64,000 nt of DNA from Cyclobacterium lianum (GCF_900143075.1 NZ_FRCY01000008.1:82294-146293); one strand, 5' to 3'; counted from the first letter of the stretch, positions 18,427 through 27,395 are shown. Made by a program: numbers and translations. The notes: generated by a model not told the origin, from the sequence alone.

Positions 18427-19638
18427 ATGGAGATCCGAGATATTAATAATTTTGTAAGTATGTTCTCTTTAAAAATACTAATTACCGAAGACGATACCGT
18501 ATCGGCACTTTTACTAAAAAAAGCCCTGGAGAAAAATCACCATCAGATCATTGGCATGGCCGATTCCGGAGAGATGGCTTTGGAGATCCTGGAAAATACC
18601 CGTGCTGACATCGTCATGATGGATATCAACCTGTCTGGCAAGTTGGACGGTATTAAAACTACCGAAATTATCAATGAAAAATACAACATTCCGGTCGTTT
18701 ATCTCACAGCAAGCTCCGATTCGGAAACCTTGCAGAAAGTAGCAGTAACCAACCCAAGCGCCTATGTAATCAAACCCTTCAACATCAGAGAGCTCAATAT
18801 GGTTATCGAACTGGCCATATTCAAAGATAAGAAGGAAAAAGAGCTTCAAAGCCTCAATAATGAGCTTGAGGAGAAGGTAAAGAAACGTACCGCCGATCTG
18901 AACGAAGCCAATAAGGAATTACAAAAGGCCCTGGAAAAAGAAAGGGAACTGAGTGAGTTGAAGTCCAGGATCGTACAGAATGTGTCGCATGGGTTCAAAA
19001 CTCCACTCACCTCAATATTAAGTTCTGCGCAGTTACTGAAAATGTATGCGGAGAAGGACCATCCTTTCAAAGTAAAAATTGTCAAACACGCAACAAAAAT
19101 CGAAAATTCTGTTAGAAACCTGAACAGTCTTCTGACCAGCGTGTTATTTTTTGGAAAAGCTGACGCCGATAAGATGAATTACAAACCGGTACGCATCTAT
19201 ACCTCAGCATTTCTCAATGAAGTGGTAGACATGGTAAAGGCCGGTATAGACAATAATGTGAAGATCCATACCTCTTTCGAAAAGCTACCCAAAATGATTA
19301 CCTCGGACATGGATCTGCTTTATCAGATCCTGGAAAACTTGCTTTCTAATGCCGTAAAATACTCAAAAGACGGCGGAAAAGTGCTTTTTCACGTCACCCA
19401 TGAAGACGATACACTCAAACTTTCCATTAAAGATGAGGGAATCGGCATTTCAGAGCCTGAACAGTCACAATTATTTGATCGCTTTTTCAGGGCAAAAAAT
19501 GTGGGACTGAGAGAGGGGTCTGGCCTGGGGTTATCGATTGTTAAAAAGTGTATTGAAGTGATTGGAGGCAAAATATCATTCACCAGTAAAGTCAATAAAG
19601 GGACGGAGTTTCATCTCGAAATACCCGCAAAAAAATAA
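18427..19638 (+). CDS. Response regulator receiver-histidine kinase hybrid
   Basis: 403 residues with no membrane segment. A receiver domain occupies about residues 14-130 with the acidic pair in LITEDDT, phospho-acceptor aspartate in VMMDINLSG and lysine in VIKPFN. A coiled-coil linker (~137-183) leads to HisKA and a HATPase_c domain (DEGIGISEPEQ, GSGLGLSIVKK). The histidine of the H-box is at residue 188, but the next residue is Gly (SHGFKTPL) instead of the usual Glu, which could impair kinase or phosphatase chemistry. It probably receives phosphate from the preceding kinase. An ATG at 18460 is an alternative start that begins directly at the receiver domain. It is six bases before the ATPase gene. 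Confidence 0.9.
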   Translation: MEIRDINNFVSMFSLKILITEDDTVSALLLKKALEKNHHQIIGMADSGEMALEILENTRADIVMMDINLSGKLDGIKTTEIINEKYNIPVVYLTASSDSETLQKVAVTNPSAYVIKPFNIRELNMVIELAIFKDKKEKELQSLNNELEEKVKKRTADLNEANKELQKALEKERELSELKSRIVQNVSHGFKTPLTSILSSAQLLKMYAEKDHPFKVKIVKHATKIENSVRNLNSLLTSVLFFGKADADKMNYKPVRIYTSAFLNEVVDMVKAGIDNNVKIHTSFEKLPKMITSDMDLLYQILENLLSNAVKYSKDGGKVLFHVTHEDDTLKLSIKDEGIGISEPEQSQLFDRFFRAKNVGLREGSGLGLSIVKKCIEVIGGKISFTSKVNKGTEFHLEIPAKK

Positions 19639-19644
19639 ATATTA

Positions 19645-20283
19645 ATGATTGCAACCAAGTCGATTCAATTTGCCTATGAGGGAGTTCCGGCCTTCGAATT
19701 GCCGGATCTGGAAATCGGGGCAGGAGAATCTCTGCTGGTGCTGGGCAAATCCGGCAGCGGAAAAACGACATTTTTGAATATCATGGCTGGCCTGCTCGCT
19801 CCCAAAGCAGGTGAAGTTTTGGTAAACGGAACTTCACTTTACGCACTACGCGGCCATAGATTGGATAAGTTTAGGGGTAAGAACATCGGGATCGTTTTCC
19901 AGAAACCTCATATTCTCAGTCCACTTACCGTTGGTGAAAATGTTGCCTTGCCTCAATTTTTCAGCAAAAAATCTGTTTCCCGCGATGTCGACCGAATGCT
20001 CGATGAACTGGGGATAATGGATAAAAAAAATAAGCGCATCGATACCCTGAGTGAAGGTGAAGCGCAGCGTGTCTCTATTGCCAGAGCCCTGGTCAATGAT
20101 CCCAAAGTAATACTGGCAGATGAACCAACAGCCAGCCTGGATGATGACAATGCGGGGATCGTCGTACACCTGCTTAAAAGCCAGGCAATGAGACTCGGCG
20201 CAGCACTGCTCATCGTCACGCATGACCATCGCATCAAAAGTGAAATCGACCAAAGCATAACCTTAAAGCGCAAGGACCTATGA
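19645..20283 (+). CDS. ABC transporter ATP-binding protein (LolD/MacB type)
   Basis: 212 residues. Walker A is GKSGSGKTT near residues 36-44, the signature is TLSEGEAQRVSIARAL (LSEGE in place of LSGGQ) near 131, Walker B is VILADEPTASLD near 153, and the switch histidine is in IVTHDHRI near 194. The size and sequence fit the LolD/MacB/FtsE group that works with FtsX-like permeases and does not pump through a classical channel. It begins six bases after the hybrid kinase and overlaps the permease start by four bases (ATGA), so the two subunits are translationally coupled. Confidence 0.93.
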   Translation: MIATKSIQFAYEGVPAFELPDLEIGAGESLLVLGKSGSGKTTFLNIMAGLLAPKAGEVLVNGTSLYALRGHRLDKFRGKNIGIVFQKPHILSPLTVGENVALPQFFSKKSVSRDVDRMLDELGIMDKKNKRIDTLSEGEAQRVSIARALVNDPKVILADEPTASLDDDNAGIVVHLLKSQAMRLGAALLIVTHDHRIKSEIDQSITLKRKDL

Positions 20284-21506
20284 GTATGTTAAAGCTGAGC
20301 TGGAAATACCTGCTGGCCAAGCCCTGGAATACTGCTTTAAATATACTTCTGCTGGCACTTGGTTTGTCTATTATCACCGTGCTCATCCTGATTCAGGATC
20401 AATTTCAAAACAAAATGAACCGGGATGCAGCCGGTATTGATCTGGTAATTGGCGCCAAGGGTAGCCCCTTGCAGTTGGTACTTTCTGCTGTATACCATAT
20501 AGATTTCCCTACCGGTAATATTCCCCTGGATGAAGCCAGAGCCATGTCGCGAAACCGGCTCATAAAAAAAGCCATTCCGCTGGCATTGGGTGATAACTAT
20601 GAGGGATTCAGGATAGTGGGTACCAACCTCGATTACCTGGACCTGTATGAAACAGACTTTTCCAGTGGAGATGCATGGAAACAAGCATTTGAAGTGGTGC
20701 TGGGTAGTGAAGTCGCAGAAAAGACCGGCTTCGGTGTTGGTGATACTTTTGTAGGTTCTCACGGTATTGCAGCGGCCAGCCACGAGCACGATGAGCATCC
20801 CTATCAGGTAGTTGGTATTTTGTCACCTACGGATAGGGTAGTGGACCAGCTAATTCTTACTAGTGTAGAATCTGTTTGGTATGCGCATGATGAAGCACAT
20901 GATCACGACAAGATGGAACAGGAAGTAGCTAAAACCGGGTTTCCGGAAGCAACGGAGGACGAGGGCAGAGAACTTACCACACTTCTGATCCAGTACAGAA
21001 ACCCCATCGCTGCGGTGCAACTGCCCCGCCTGGTCAATAGCAGAAGTTCCATGCAGGCAGCCTCACCTTCTTTTGAAATATCCAGGCTTTTTGAGTTGCT
21101 GGGAGTAGGAATTTCGCTGGTACAGGGCCTGGCGCTTATCATCGTTTTGATTGCAGGTTTGGGCATATTTATCGCATTGTATAATTCCCTCAAGGAGCGG
21201 AAATATGACCTTGCTGTGATGCGGGCAATAGGCGCATCGAAAGAGCAGTTGTTTATCCTGATCATTCTGGAAGGTATTCTGCTTACTTTTCTAGGGGCGG
21301 TTGCAGGATTAGGTATAGGGCACTTTTTTCTGTACATTCTGGTTATGCTCAATGAACAGGGTGCGCTCTCAGGCCTGAGAGCAGATGTTTTCCTGAATCA
21401 GGAATGGTGGATTCTTGCCTATGCGCTTGTCGTAGGTGTAGTGGCCTCACTGATACCAGCTTGGAACGCCTATCGGGCAGACATTGCAAACCAGTTGACC
21501 AAATGA
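20280..21506 (+). CDS. FtsX-like ABC transporter permease with histidine-rich periplasmic loop
   Basis: 408 residues. An N-terminal helix (WNTALNILLLALGLSIITVLILI), a large periplasmic MacB-type domain (~45-270), and three C-terminal helices (~280-400) with the FtsX core. The periplasmic domain contains clusters of histidine and acid residues: His161, His168/170/173 (HEHDEH) and His203/207/209 (HDEAHDHD), a pattern often seen in metal-binding proteins. This resembles the permease of zinc-regulated ABC systems in gamma-proteobacteria, which is inference only. It overlaps the ATPase by four bases; the next gene is an exported CxxC protein. Confidence 0.9.
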   Translation: MSMLKLSWKYLLAKPWNTALNILLLALGLSIITVLILIQDQFQNKMNRDAAGIDLVIGAKGSPLQLVLSAVYHIDFPTGNIPLDEARAMSRNRLIKKAIPLALGDNYEGFRIVGTNLDYLDLYETDFSSGDAWKQAFEVVLGSEVAEKTGFGVGDTFVGSHGIAAASHEHDEHPYQVVGILSPTDRVVDQLILTSVESVWYAHDEAHDHDKMEQEVAKTGFPEATEDEGRELTTLLIQYRNPIAAVQLPRLVNSRSSMQAASPSFEISRLFELLGVGISLVQGLALIIVLIAGLGIFIALYNSLKERKYDLAVMRAIGASKEQLFILIILEGILLTFLGAVAGLGIGHFFLYILVMLNEQGALSGLRADVFLNQEWWILAYALVVGVVASLIPAWNAYRADIANQLTK

Positions 21507-21632
21507 AATATACAGCATTTTCATCCGGTACGCAGGAGGTCGAAGGGTTACACCTTTATTCGGACAGAAATTGATTGCCGGGTACCTGCCACAAAGCAGA
21601 CCCTACAGTTTATTAAACAAAGAAGCACGAAT

Positions 21633-22058
21633 ATGAAATACTTGATAGTATTGTTTAGTCTAATTTCTTTATCTGCCCGGGGGCAGGAAGCCAGTGTTTG
21701 GAAAGATTTATCCAATGTCACCTATGAGATCGGGGAAGATGAGTTTGGGGAATTGTACCTGCCGGTTTTTGACGAAAAAATTAAAAAACTGCAGGGGAAG
21801 GAAATTACTGCTGAGGGCTACATCATTCCCTTTGAGGGCATGTTCAAGCCGGAACACATTATTCTCTCCTCGCTGCCGCTGGCGGAGTGCTTTTTCTGCG
21901 GCTCCGGTGGCCCCGAGACGGTCATGGAAGTTATGCTGAGAGATCCCATCAAGTATACTTCCAAAAAGGTACAGGTGAAAGGCAAACTTGAGCTCAATGC
22001 CAGGGACCCGGAAAAGCTGATGTATATCCTGAAGGATGCCACGATGGTATCACCCTGA
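21633..22058 (+). CDS. Small exported CxxC protein (DUF3299-like)
   Basis: 141 residues with a signal peptide (MKYLIVLFSLISLSARGQ). The mature part has a beta-rich OB-like pattern: GYIIPFEG near residue 69, then the cysteine pair in ECFFCGSGGPETV near 90 and VQVKGKLELN near 117. The order (GY-x-P, cysteine, G-rich turn, short beta strands) resembles DUF3299 proteins, which accompany an ABC ATPase and FtsX-type permease in zinc-regulated operons of other bacteria. Here it follows exactly such a pair after 126 bases. The cysteine pair could bind metal or form a disulfide. Homology is inferred from pattern and context, not from a search. Confidence 0.72.
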   Translation: MKYLIVLFSLISLSARGQEASVWKDLSNVTYEIGEDEFGELYLPVFDEKIKKLQGKEITAEGYIIPFEGMFKPEHIILSSLPLAECFFCGSGGPETVMEVMLRDPIKYTSKKVQVKGKLELNARDPEKLMYILKDATMVSP

Positions 22059-22076
22059 AGCGGCCTATTGTCGCTC

Positions 22077-22907
22077 TTAATTTACTGATCCCGCAGATTC
22101 TTTTTCCATATCCAGGAAAGCCGCCATCAGTTCTTTGGTTACCGGTCCCGGATGGCCATTGCCAATCTGCACATTGTCTATATCGGTGATGGGAAGGATT
22201 CTCTTGGTCGTAGAACTAATAAATATTTCATCTGCACCCATCAGATCATCCAGGTTAAAGTCCGACAGTCCCACTCCGCCTGCCAGTTTCATGACCTTGT
22301 TTCGGGTGATGCCCCACAGGATATCCCGCTGCGGCGTATATATCTGGCCATGTTTGACAAGGAAAATATTGCTTCTGGAGCTTTCAGATACCCTGTCTTT
22401 GTAATGATAGACCACATCTTCTGCTCCCTGCGCTTTCCAGTCCAGGCTCAGCCAGCAGGGATAGGTATAGTTCGTTGTTTTGATAGCCGGCAATGGGCGT
22501 ACGTATTCTACGCTTAGCAGCTTTACACCCTTTTCATACTTCTCCCGGGATGGCAGCATTAAGGGTTCGCAAAAGATAAAAAGTTTTCCGCGTGCGGGGA
22601 GGAAATGGTTGTCAGATAGCCCACCGGTCAATACCATTCTTACACCTCCGTCCTGATGATCGTTTTTTTCGATCAGTGTATACACAATATCCCTCAGTTC
22701 CTGAAGGCTGTAGTCCAGGGGCAGACCGGCCTTTTCTGCCGATTGGGTAAATCGTTCCAGGTATTCTTCAAGAAAAAGCGGATGCCTGCCCACCGTCCTG
22801 AAGAAATCAAAAATTGCATATCCCCGGATCAGTCCAATATCCAGCGGATGGATGCTGGCTTCATTACTGTTCGTTATTTTGTTTTCGGCAAAGCAGTAAG
22901 GTTTCAT
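22077..22907 (-). CDS. Aminotransferase class IV
   Basis: 276 residues, in the size range of the IlvE/Dat/PabC family. The PLP-binding lysine is expected in AIKTTNYTY near residue 147, and the fold-type IV cofactor-binding segment is DRVSESSRSNIFLVKHG near 170-186. The N-terminus (HPLDIGLIRGYAIFDFFRT) is the usual substrate-binding start for this family. Members make branched-chain amino acids, D-amino acids or 4-aminobenzoate; the sequence alone does not decide. It is convergent with the CxxC gene and has no operon partner. Confidence 0.88.
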   Translation of the reverse strand: MKPYCFAENKITNSNEASIHPLDIGLIRGYAIFDFFRTVGRHPLFLEEYLERFTQSAEKAGLPLDYSLQELRDIVYTLIEKNDHQDGGVRMVLTGGLSDNHFLPARGKLFIFCEPLMLPSREKYEKGVKLLSVEYVRPLPAIKTTNYTYPCWLSLDWKAQGAEDVVYHYKDRVSESSRSNIFLVKHGQIYTPQRDILWGITRNKVMKLAGGVGLSDFNLDDLMGADEIFISSTTKRILPITDIDNVQIGNGHPGPVTKELMAAFLDMEKESAGSVN

Positions 22908-23064
22908 TTATTACCTAAATTATATAAATTTTAATTTTTTTGCTCTAATACTGATTTTACAATGAAATAATAGTAGAATATATTTTTATATAAGGTTAAA
23001 ATTTTTCAAATTTGCTATCGATTTCTGTTTAACCGATCACCCCAACCCAATCTTGACATCAGCC

Positions 23065-23487
23065 ATGAAATTACAATGTTTTGCAGTATCGATGCTATTT
23101 TTCACCCTTTTATTTTCTTGCCAGACGGAAAAAGATAAAAATGAGGCTTTAAAGCAACAGGTTATTGCTGTTCATGATGAAGTTATGCCTGAGATTGGTG
23201 AGTTAAAGACCCAAAAGGAAAGGTTGCTGGAAAAAGCTAATGCGCTGGAAGGAAATGAAGAAACTGCCGTCTACCGGGAGGAATTAAATGCAGCAGCAGA
23301 TTCCTGTGAGTCAGCCTATGACGCCATGTTCGTCTGGATGCGTCAATTTAAAAGTGAGTATACCGAAATGACTGAGGAAGAAACACAGACCTATTTGCAG
23401 GGTCAACTCCAGATGGTCGAAAAAGTGAAAGCCGATATACTTTCCGCATTGAGTACAGCAGAGGAATTATTGCAACGGGATGTTTGA
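23065..23487 (+). CDS. Putative lipoprotein with coiled-coil
   Basis: 140 residues from the ATG at 23065 (a TTG twelve bases upstream also opens the frame but adds only four residues). The start is a lipoprotein signal ending in LLFSC near residue 19. The remainder is acidic and helical, with coiled-coil heptads (LKTQKERLLEKANALEGNEETAVY, EEETQTYLQGQLQMVEKVKAD). Such proteins occur widely in Bacteroidota without a known function and are sometimes annotated as viral A-type inclusion proteins because of the coil only. Its 3' end overlaps the convergent cytochrome gene by 21 bases. Confidence 0.75.
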   Translation: MKLQCFAVSMLFFTLLFSCQTEKDKNEALKQQVIAVHDEVMPEIGELKTQKERLLEKANALEGNEETAVYREELNAAADSCESAYDAMFVWMRQFKSEYTEMTEEETQTYLQGQLQMVEKVKADILSALSTAEELLQRDV

Positions 23488-23934
23488 AGCGTTTTCCAGA
23501 ACTGTATTGACCCTTTCAGCAGGTACAAGTCCTTTTTTGTTTCCCCAGACATTGTAGATATAAGTGCTGATCTGGGCGATCTCCAGGTTTGTAAGCTGAG
23601 GATAACCCGGCATGGGCTGATCATAGCTGGTGCCATTGACGATAATTTCTCCCGAGATACCCATTTTGATCAGGCGGATGGTGCGGTCGATATCATCAAG
23701 CATGTAATCTGCTTTTTTTAATGGTGGAATCAGACGTGCCAGCCCGCTTCCGTCTTCCTGATGACAATTGCTGCAATATTGCAGGTATAACTGCTGACCC
23801 TGGATCGCATACTGTTTGGTTTTCAGGTCTTCAATTTCGTTGATGCCCGGGCCTTCCGTCCCTTCCCCGGGGCTGCAGGAGATGGTTACCAGCAGCCATA
23901 GTAGTATCGGAATTTTACTCAGTCCCCGGGACAT
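23467..23934 (-). CDS. Lipoprotein cytochrome c
   Basis: About 155 residues from the ATG at 23934; an ATG at 23961 would add nine residues but precedes the basic start of the signal. The signal ends at a lipobox cysteine (LLVTISC). The mature domain has one haem motif CSNCH and a downstream PMPGYP loop for the methionine ligand. It is a class I monohaem cytochrome anchored to the outer face of the inner membrane or periplasm. The start overlaps the 3' end of the SCO gene by 20 bases, and it follows HemJ and SCO in the same direction, a respiratory-complex assembly group. Confidence 0.87.
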   Translation of the reverse strand: MSRGLSKIPILLWLLVTISCSPGEGTEGPGINEIEDLKTKQYAIQGQQLYLQYCSNCHQEDGSGLARLIPPLKKADYMLDDIDRTIRLIKMGISGEIIVNGTSYDQPMPGYPQLTNLEIAQISTYIYNVWGNKKGLVPAERVNTVLENASNIPLQ

Positions 23935-24583
23935 TGTTAGCCAGTAATTTGGGGATGTCATTGATCAATTGATCTACCTGCGTGGCTTTCGTGCCATCGT
24001 ACACACCTCGTATCCTGCCCTGCCGGTCGATTAGGAGAAAGGCACCGGTATGCAGGAAACCTCCTGGTTCGGTTTTATCAGTCATGGCAGTGGTCAGATA
24101 GGAAGTTTGACCGATTTCAAATATTTTTTCCTGGTCTCCGGTAAGAAAATTCCAGGTACTTGCGTTTTCTATACCAAGCCTGGCGGCGTAATCCTTCAAT
24201 AGCGCCACAGTATCATATTCCGGATCAATCGTATGGCTGAGTATTTTAAAGTCAGGCTGGTCGTTAAATGCCTCGTATACCCGAAGCATTTCTTTTTTCA
24301 TTATCGGACAGATGGTAGGGCAGGAGGTGAAAAAAAAGTCTGCCACGTACACCTTTCCCTCCACGTGTTTACGGGTAATGGTGTCGCCCTCCTGATTGAT
24401 GAATTCAAAGTTGGCGATGGTATGGTAGACTGTATCTCCTTTCACCATTCCAGAATCCGTATGATCCGCTACATGGCGGTGGCCCAAAATGGGAAGGCTG
24501 TCGTTCGATTTTTCCTTGTTTTGACAGGCAGTCCAGCAAAGAATGAATATCGCTGGAATAATGAACCGCAGGTTAGTTTTCAT
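23915..24583 (-). CDS. SCO family copper chaperone
   Basis: 222 residues. Signal sequence with a lipobox-like FILCWTACQN near residue 20. The thioredoxin-like fold carries the copper-binding cysteines in TSCPTICPIMKKE (CxxxC) near 92-96 and the third ligand histidine in GGFLHTGAF near 182. SCO proteins deliver copper to the CuA site of cytochrome c oxidase or act as thiol reductases. Its neighbours are a cytochrome c and HemJ, which fits a role in respiratory-chain assembly. The gene is 29 bases after the hemJ stop. Confidence 0.92.
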   Translation of the reverse strand: MKTNLRFIIPAIFILCWTACQNKEKSNDSLPILGHRHVADHTDSGMVKGDTVYHTIANFEFINQEGDTITRKHVEGKVYVADFFFTSCPTICPIMKKEMLRVYEAFNDQPDFKILSHTIDPEYDTVALLKDYAARLGIENASTWNFLTGDQEKIFEIGQTSYLTTAMTDKTEPGGFLHTGAFLLIDRQGRIRGVYDGTKATQVDQLINDIPKLLANNVPGTE

Positions 24584-24612
24584 ATCTAAAATAGTACACA
24601 GCCCTGGTTACA

Positions 24613-25149
24613 TTAGTTCCTTTCCCGTATACTTTTGTACCATTTGGTTGCCAGCATCAATGCCATTGCCAGCATCACCAGTCCCAGCATTCCCCATACC
24701 ATATTGAGCAGGTTTTTTAAAACGATCAGAAATACGATCGCAAATAATAACAAGGTAGCTACCTCATTCCACATTCTCAGTTTTGCGCTGCTCCACTTTG
24801 CTATACCCTGCTGCAGGGCCTTATAGATATAGTGGCACCGGATATGGTAGGCATAGAGCAGAATCACAAAGCCCAGTTTGGCATGCATAAAGGGCAACTG
24901 CAGGTAGGCAGGACGGTACAGCAATACCCAGATCCCAAACACCAGTGTCAATACAGCAGATGGCCATGTAATGATAGTCCATAATCTCCTTGCCATCAGG
25001 TCAAGCTGAGGTTTCAGGATGGCCCTTTCCGCCTCAGGCCGATCCATGGCTTCGGTCTGGTAAATAAACAGCCGAACGATGTAAAACAAGCCTGCAAACC
25101 AGGTAACGACGAAAATTATATGCAGGGCTTTGATGTATTCGAATGCCAT
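24613..25149 (-). CDS. hemJ: HemJ-type protoporphyrinogen IX oxidase
   Basis: 178 residues with four membrane helices. Family motifs are visible: YIKALHIIFVVTWFAGL near residues 5-21 with a conserved histidine, RRLWTIITWPS near 54-64, FMHAKLGFV near 86-94 and YHIRCHYI near 101. HemJ oxidises protoporphyrinogen IX to protoporphyrin IX, the penultimate haem synthesis step, in many bacteria that lack HemG or HemY. It leads the minus-strand group HemJ, SCO, cytochrome c, so haem and copper/cytochrome supply are grouped. The divergent neighbour starts only 51 bases away. Identity rests on motifs. Confidence 0.85.
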   Translation of the reverse strand: MAFEYIKALHIIFVVTWFAGLFYIVRLFIYQTEAMDRPEAERAILKPQLDLMARRLWTIITWPSAVLTLVFGIWVLLYRPAYLQLPFMHAKLGFVILLYAYHIRCHYIYKALQQGIAKWSSAKLRMWNEVATLLLFAIVFLIVLKNLLNMVWGMLGLVMLAMALMLATKWYKSIRERN

Positions 25150-25200
25150 TATCAGAATTTTGGGCTAAATTAAGGCTTTAACATTTGTAAACGTTCCAAA

Positions 25201-25599
25201 ATGAAAACAAATTATTTGTTTTACCTGATAGCCGCTGCAGTGGCAATATTGGCGGCCGTGATGGTATACGATAGTCTCAGCCAGCCAGGTATATCAGAGC
25301 TGCAAGGAGAATACCGTGAACTGGAGACCTACAGAAATGAAAATAATACCGGACCAGTGGTCCGGATATATGCTGTTTATGCCAAAGACAGTTTATGGGG
25401 AGACATGCGTGCCTATGGAGATTTTATGCCCCATACCAAGTATGGAAACACCCGGGTTTTCTTTTTTGCCGAGGAATTGGAAAATATACGTCTTTCTCCC
25501 GAGCCGCCGCATTTCGACCCTCAATTCAGAAAAGTCTGCCTGGCCAGGTATGAAAAATCTGCCATGGGGCAAGTTAGCTTTGAGCGGTATCCTTTTTAA
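25201..25599 (+). CDS. Hypothetical protein with N-terminal membrane anchor
   Basis: 132 residues. Residues 5-27 form a hydrophobic helix (YLFYLIAAAVAILAAVMVYDSL) acting as signal anchor, and the remaining ~100 residues are soluble and rich in tyrosine, phenylalanine and proline (AYGDFMPHTKYGNTRVFFF). I recognise no family. It is divergent from hemJ, and a TAnnnTTTG-like string at 25179-25187 is a weak promoter candidate. A role linked to the respiratory assembly neighbours is a guess only. Confidence 0.72.
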   Translation: MKTNYLFYLIAAAVAILAAVMVYDSLSQPGISELQGEYRELETYRNENNTGPVVRIYAVYAKDSLWGDMRAYGDFMPHTKYGNTRVFFFAEELENIRLSPEPPHFDPQFRKVCLARYEKSAMGQVSFERYPF

Positions 25600-25843
25600 A
25601 AATCCCTAAGCGATTTTGCCGGAAAATGATACAATCCGCAGGCATATGGACGGATTACTAAAAATTAAGTAGGATGTTATACCAATCAGACATGGTCCTG
25701 TTTGCCATTATGATGTATTCAGCGCGTCAACTGGTAACAAAAAAGAAAAAAAGTCTGGGTAATGCTGGGAAATTGTAGGTTTAAAATGTCGGTGAATTTG
25801 AAAATCAGAGCTATCCTGGTCCGTCCCTTTCTGCTAAAATCCA

Positions 25844-27268
25844 TTAATATGACCTGATCTTAAATTGTTTCTTCTGTTCCTGTATGGCATTTCTGAAATT
25901 GGTGTCTGTCTCCATGAGGTCATTTACAGATTGTACGGCATGTATCACTGTGCTGTGATCCCTTCCTCCAAAATGGTACCCTATCGATTTGAGAGAGTGA
26001 TTGGTAAATTCCTTACTGAAATACATGGCTACCTGTCTGGCGATCACGATCTCTTTTTTTCTGGTTTTGGCTTTCAGCTCTTCTACCTTGATACCATAGT
26101 ATTCAGAACAGGATTGCTGTATGTACTCAATACTGACTTCTGTTTCTATGTCCTTCACGATATTTTTCATGATGGTCTTTGCCAGGTCAAGGCTTATTTC
26201 CACACGATTTAAGGAGGCATGGGCGATCAGAGAAATCATCACTCCCTCCAGTTCCCTGACATTGGTGTCTACGGTGTAGGCCAGATATTCGATTACATTA
26301 TTGGGGATGGTAATGCCCTCAGATTGCATTTTTTTCCGGATTATGGCAATCCGGGTTTCAAAGTCCGGCATTTGCAAATCAGCTGTCAGCCCCCACTTGA
26401 AGCGGGAGAGCAGTCTTTCCTCCAGGCCCATCAGATCCTTGGGTGCACAGTCCGAAGTCATGACGATTTGCTTTTTGTTCTGATGCAGGTGATTGAAAAT
26501 GTGGAAAAACATCTCCTGGGTACGACCCTTGCCGGCTAGGAACTGTATGTCATCGATGATCAGCACATCGACCTGCATGTAGAAATTGGTGAATGACTTG
26601 ATATTGCCATCCTTGATGCTGTCCATAAACTGGTTGACAAACTTCTCCGAGGAAACATAAAGGACAAATTTATCCTCCGGGCCGTTTTTTATCTCGTTTC
26701 CGATAGCCTGGACCAGATGGGTTTTGCCAAGCCCTACTCCTCCATAAACCATCAGCGGGTTAAAAGAAGTAATGCCGGGCTTGTTGGCTACTGCAAATCC
26801 CGCAGAACGCGCAAGGCGATTGCAGTCTCCTTCTATAAAGGAGCTGAAAGTATAATTGGAACTGAGATTGGATTGCAGGGTGGTTTCTTCATCCAGACTT
26901 GAAAGGTCGAAAGGATTGTGGCTTCCTGCCAGGACCTCTTTTTTCTTTTTGGCTGCCGGACTGCTTACCCCCTGCGGAAAGCTGACCATATAGGGCTGGT
27001 TATGGGAGTTGCCTTTATCTACTACTACGGCATATTCCAACCGCCCATTGGCACCAATTACTGTTTTGATGGCCAGTTTGAGGACATCTACATAATTGTC
27101 TTCCAACCATTCATAAAAAAACTGACTGGGAACCTGAATGGTCAGCACGGAGCCGTCTATTCGGGCGGGTGTAATGGGCTTAAACCAGGTAGAAAAACTT
27201 TGTTCATTAACGTGTTTTTCGATTACCCGCAAACATTCAGTCCATATAGCCGTCGCTTCTGAATTCAT
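25844..27268 (-). CDS. dnaA: Chromosomal replication initiator DnaA
   Basis: 474 residues, full length. Domain I opens with IWTECLRVIEKHVNEQSFSTWF, the AAA+ domain has Walker A GGVGLGKTHL near residue 177 and Walker B VLIDDIQFLAG near 240, and domain IV carries the DnaA-box-binding signature GGRDHSTVIHAV near 437. DnaA unwinds oriC and controls its own transcription. It is monocistronic here and transcribed leftward. Upstream sequence contains at most one variant box (TGTGGAAAA, near 27331-27339) and no cluster, so an adjacent origin is not supported. Confidence 0.98.
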   Translation of the reverse strand: MNSEATAIWTECLRVIEKHVNEQSFSTWFKPITPARIDGSVLTIQVPSQFFYEWLEDNYVDVLKLAIKTVIGANGRLEYAVVVDKGNSHNQPYMVSFPQGVSSPAAKKKKEVLAGSHNPFDLSSLDEETTLQSNLSSNYTFSSFIEGDCNRLARSAGFAVANKPGITSFNPLMVYGGVGLGKTHLVQAIGNEIKNGPEDKFVLYVSSEKFVNQFMDSIKDGNIKSFTNFYMQVDVLIIDDIQFLAGKGRTQEMFFHIFNHLHQNKKQIVMTSDCAPKDLMGLEERLLSRFKWGLTADLQMPDFETRIAIIRKKMQSEGITIPNNVIEYLAYTVDTNVRELEGVMISLIAHASLNRVEISLDLAKTIMKNIVKDIETEVSIEYIQQSCSEYYGIKVEELKAKTRKKEIVIARQVAMYFSKEFTNHSLKSIGYHFGGRDHSTVIHAVQSVNDLMETDTNFRNAIQEQKKQFKIRSY

Positions 27269-27395
27269 TGAATTTCATTTAACCGAAAGTGGAAAAAACT
27301 TGAATACTCCTTAACAGGGGGAAACAAAATTGTGGAAAAATATCTTAAATAAAAAATGCATTTTTACTTGACTTTTTTACTTTATGGGAAAGCAG

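Noticed and set aside
25674..25778. 34-codon frame in the gap between the hypothetical gene and dnaA
   Set aside because: Short, basic and low-complexity at its end, without family resemblance or promoter; the gap lies between converging genes.
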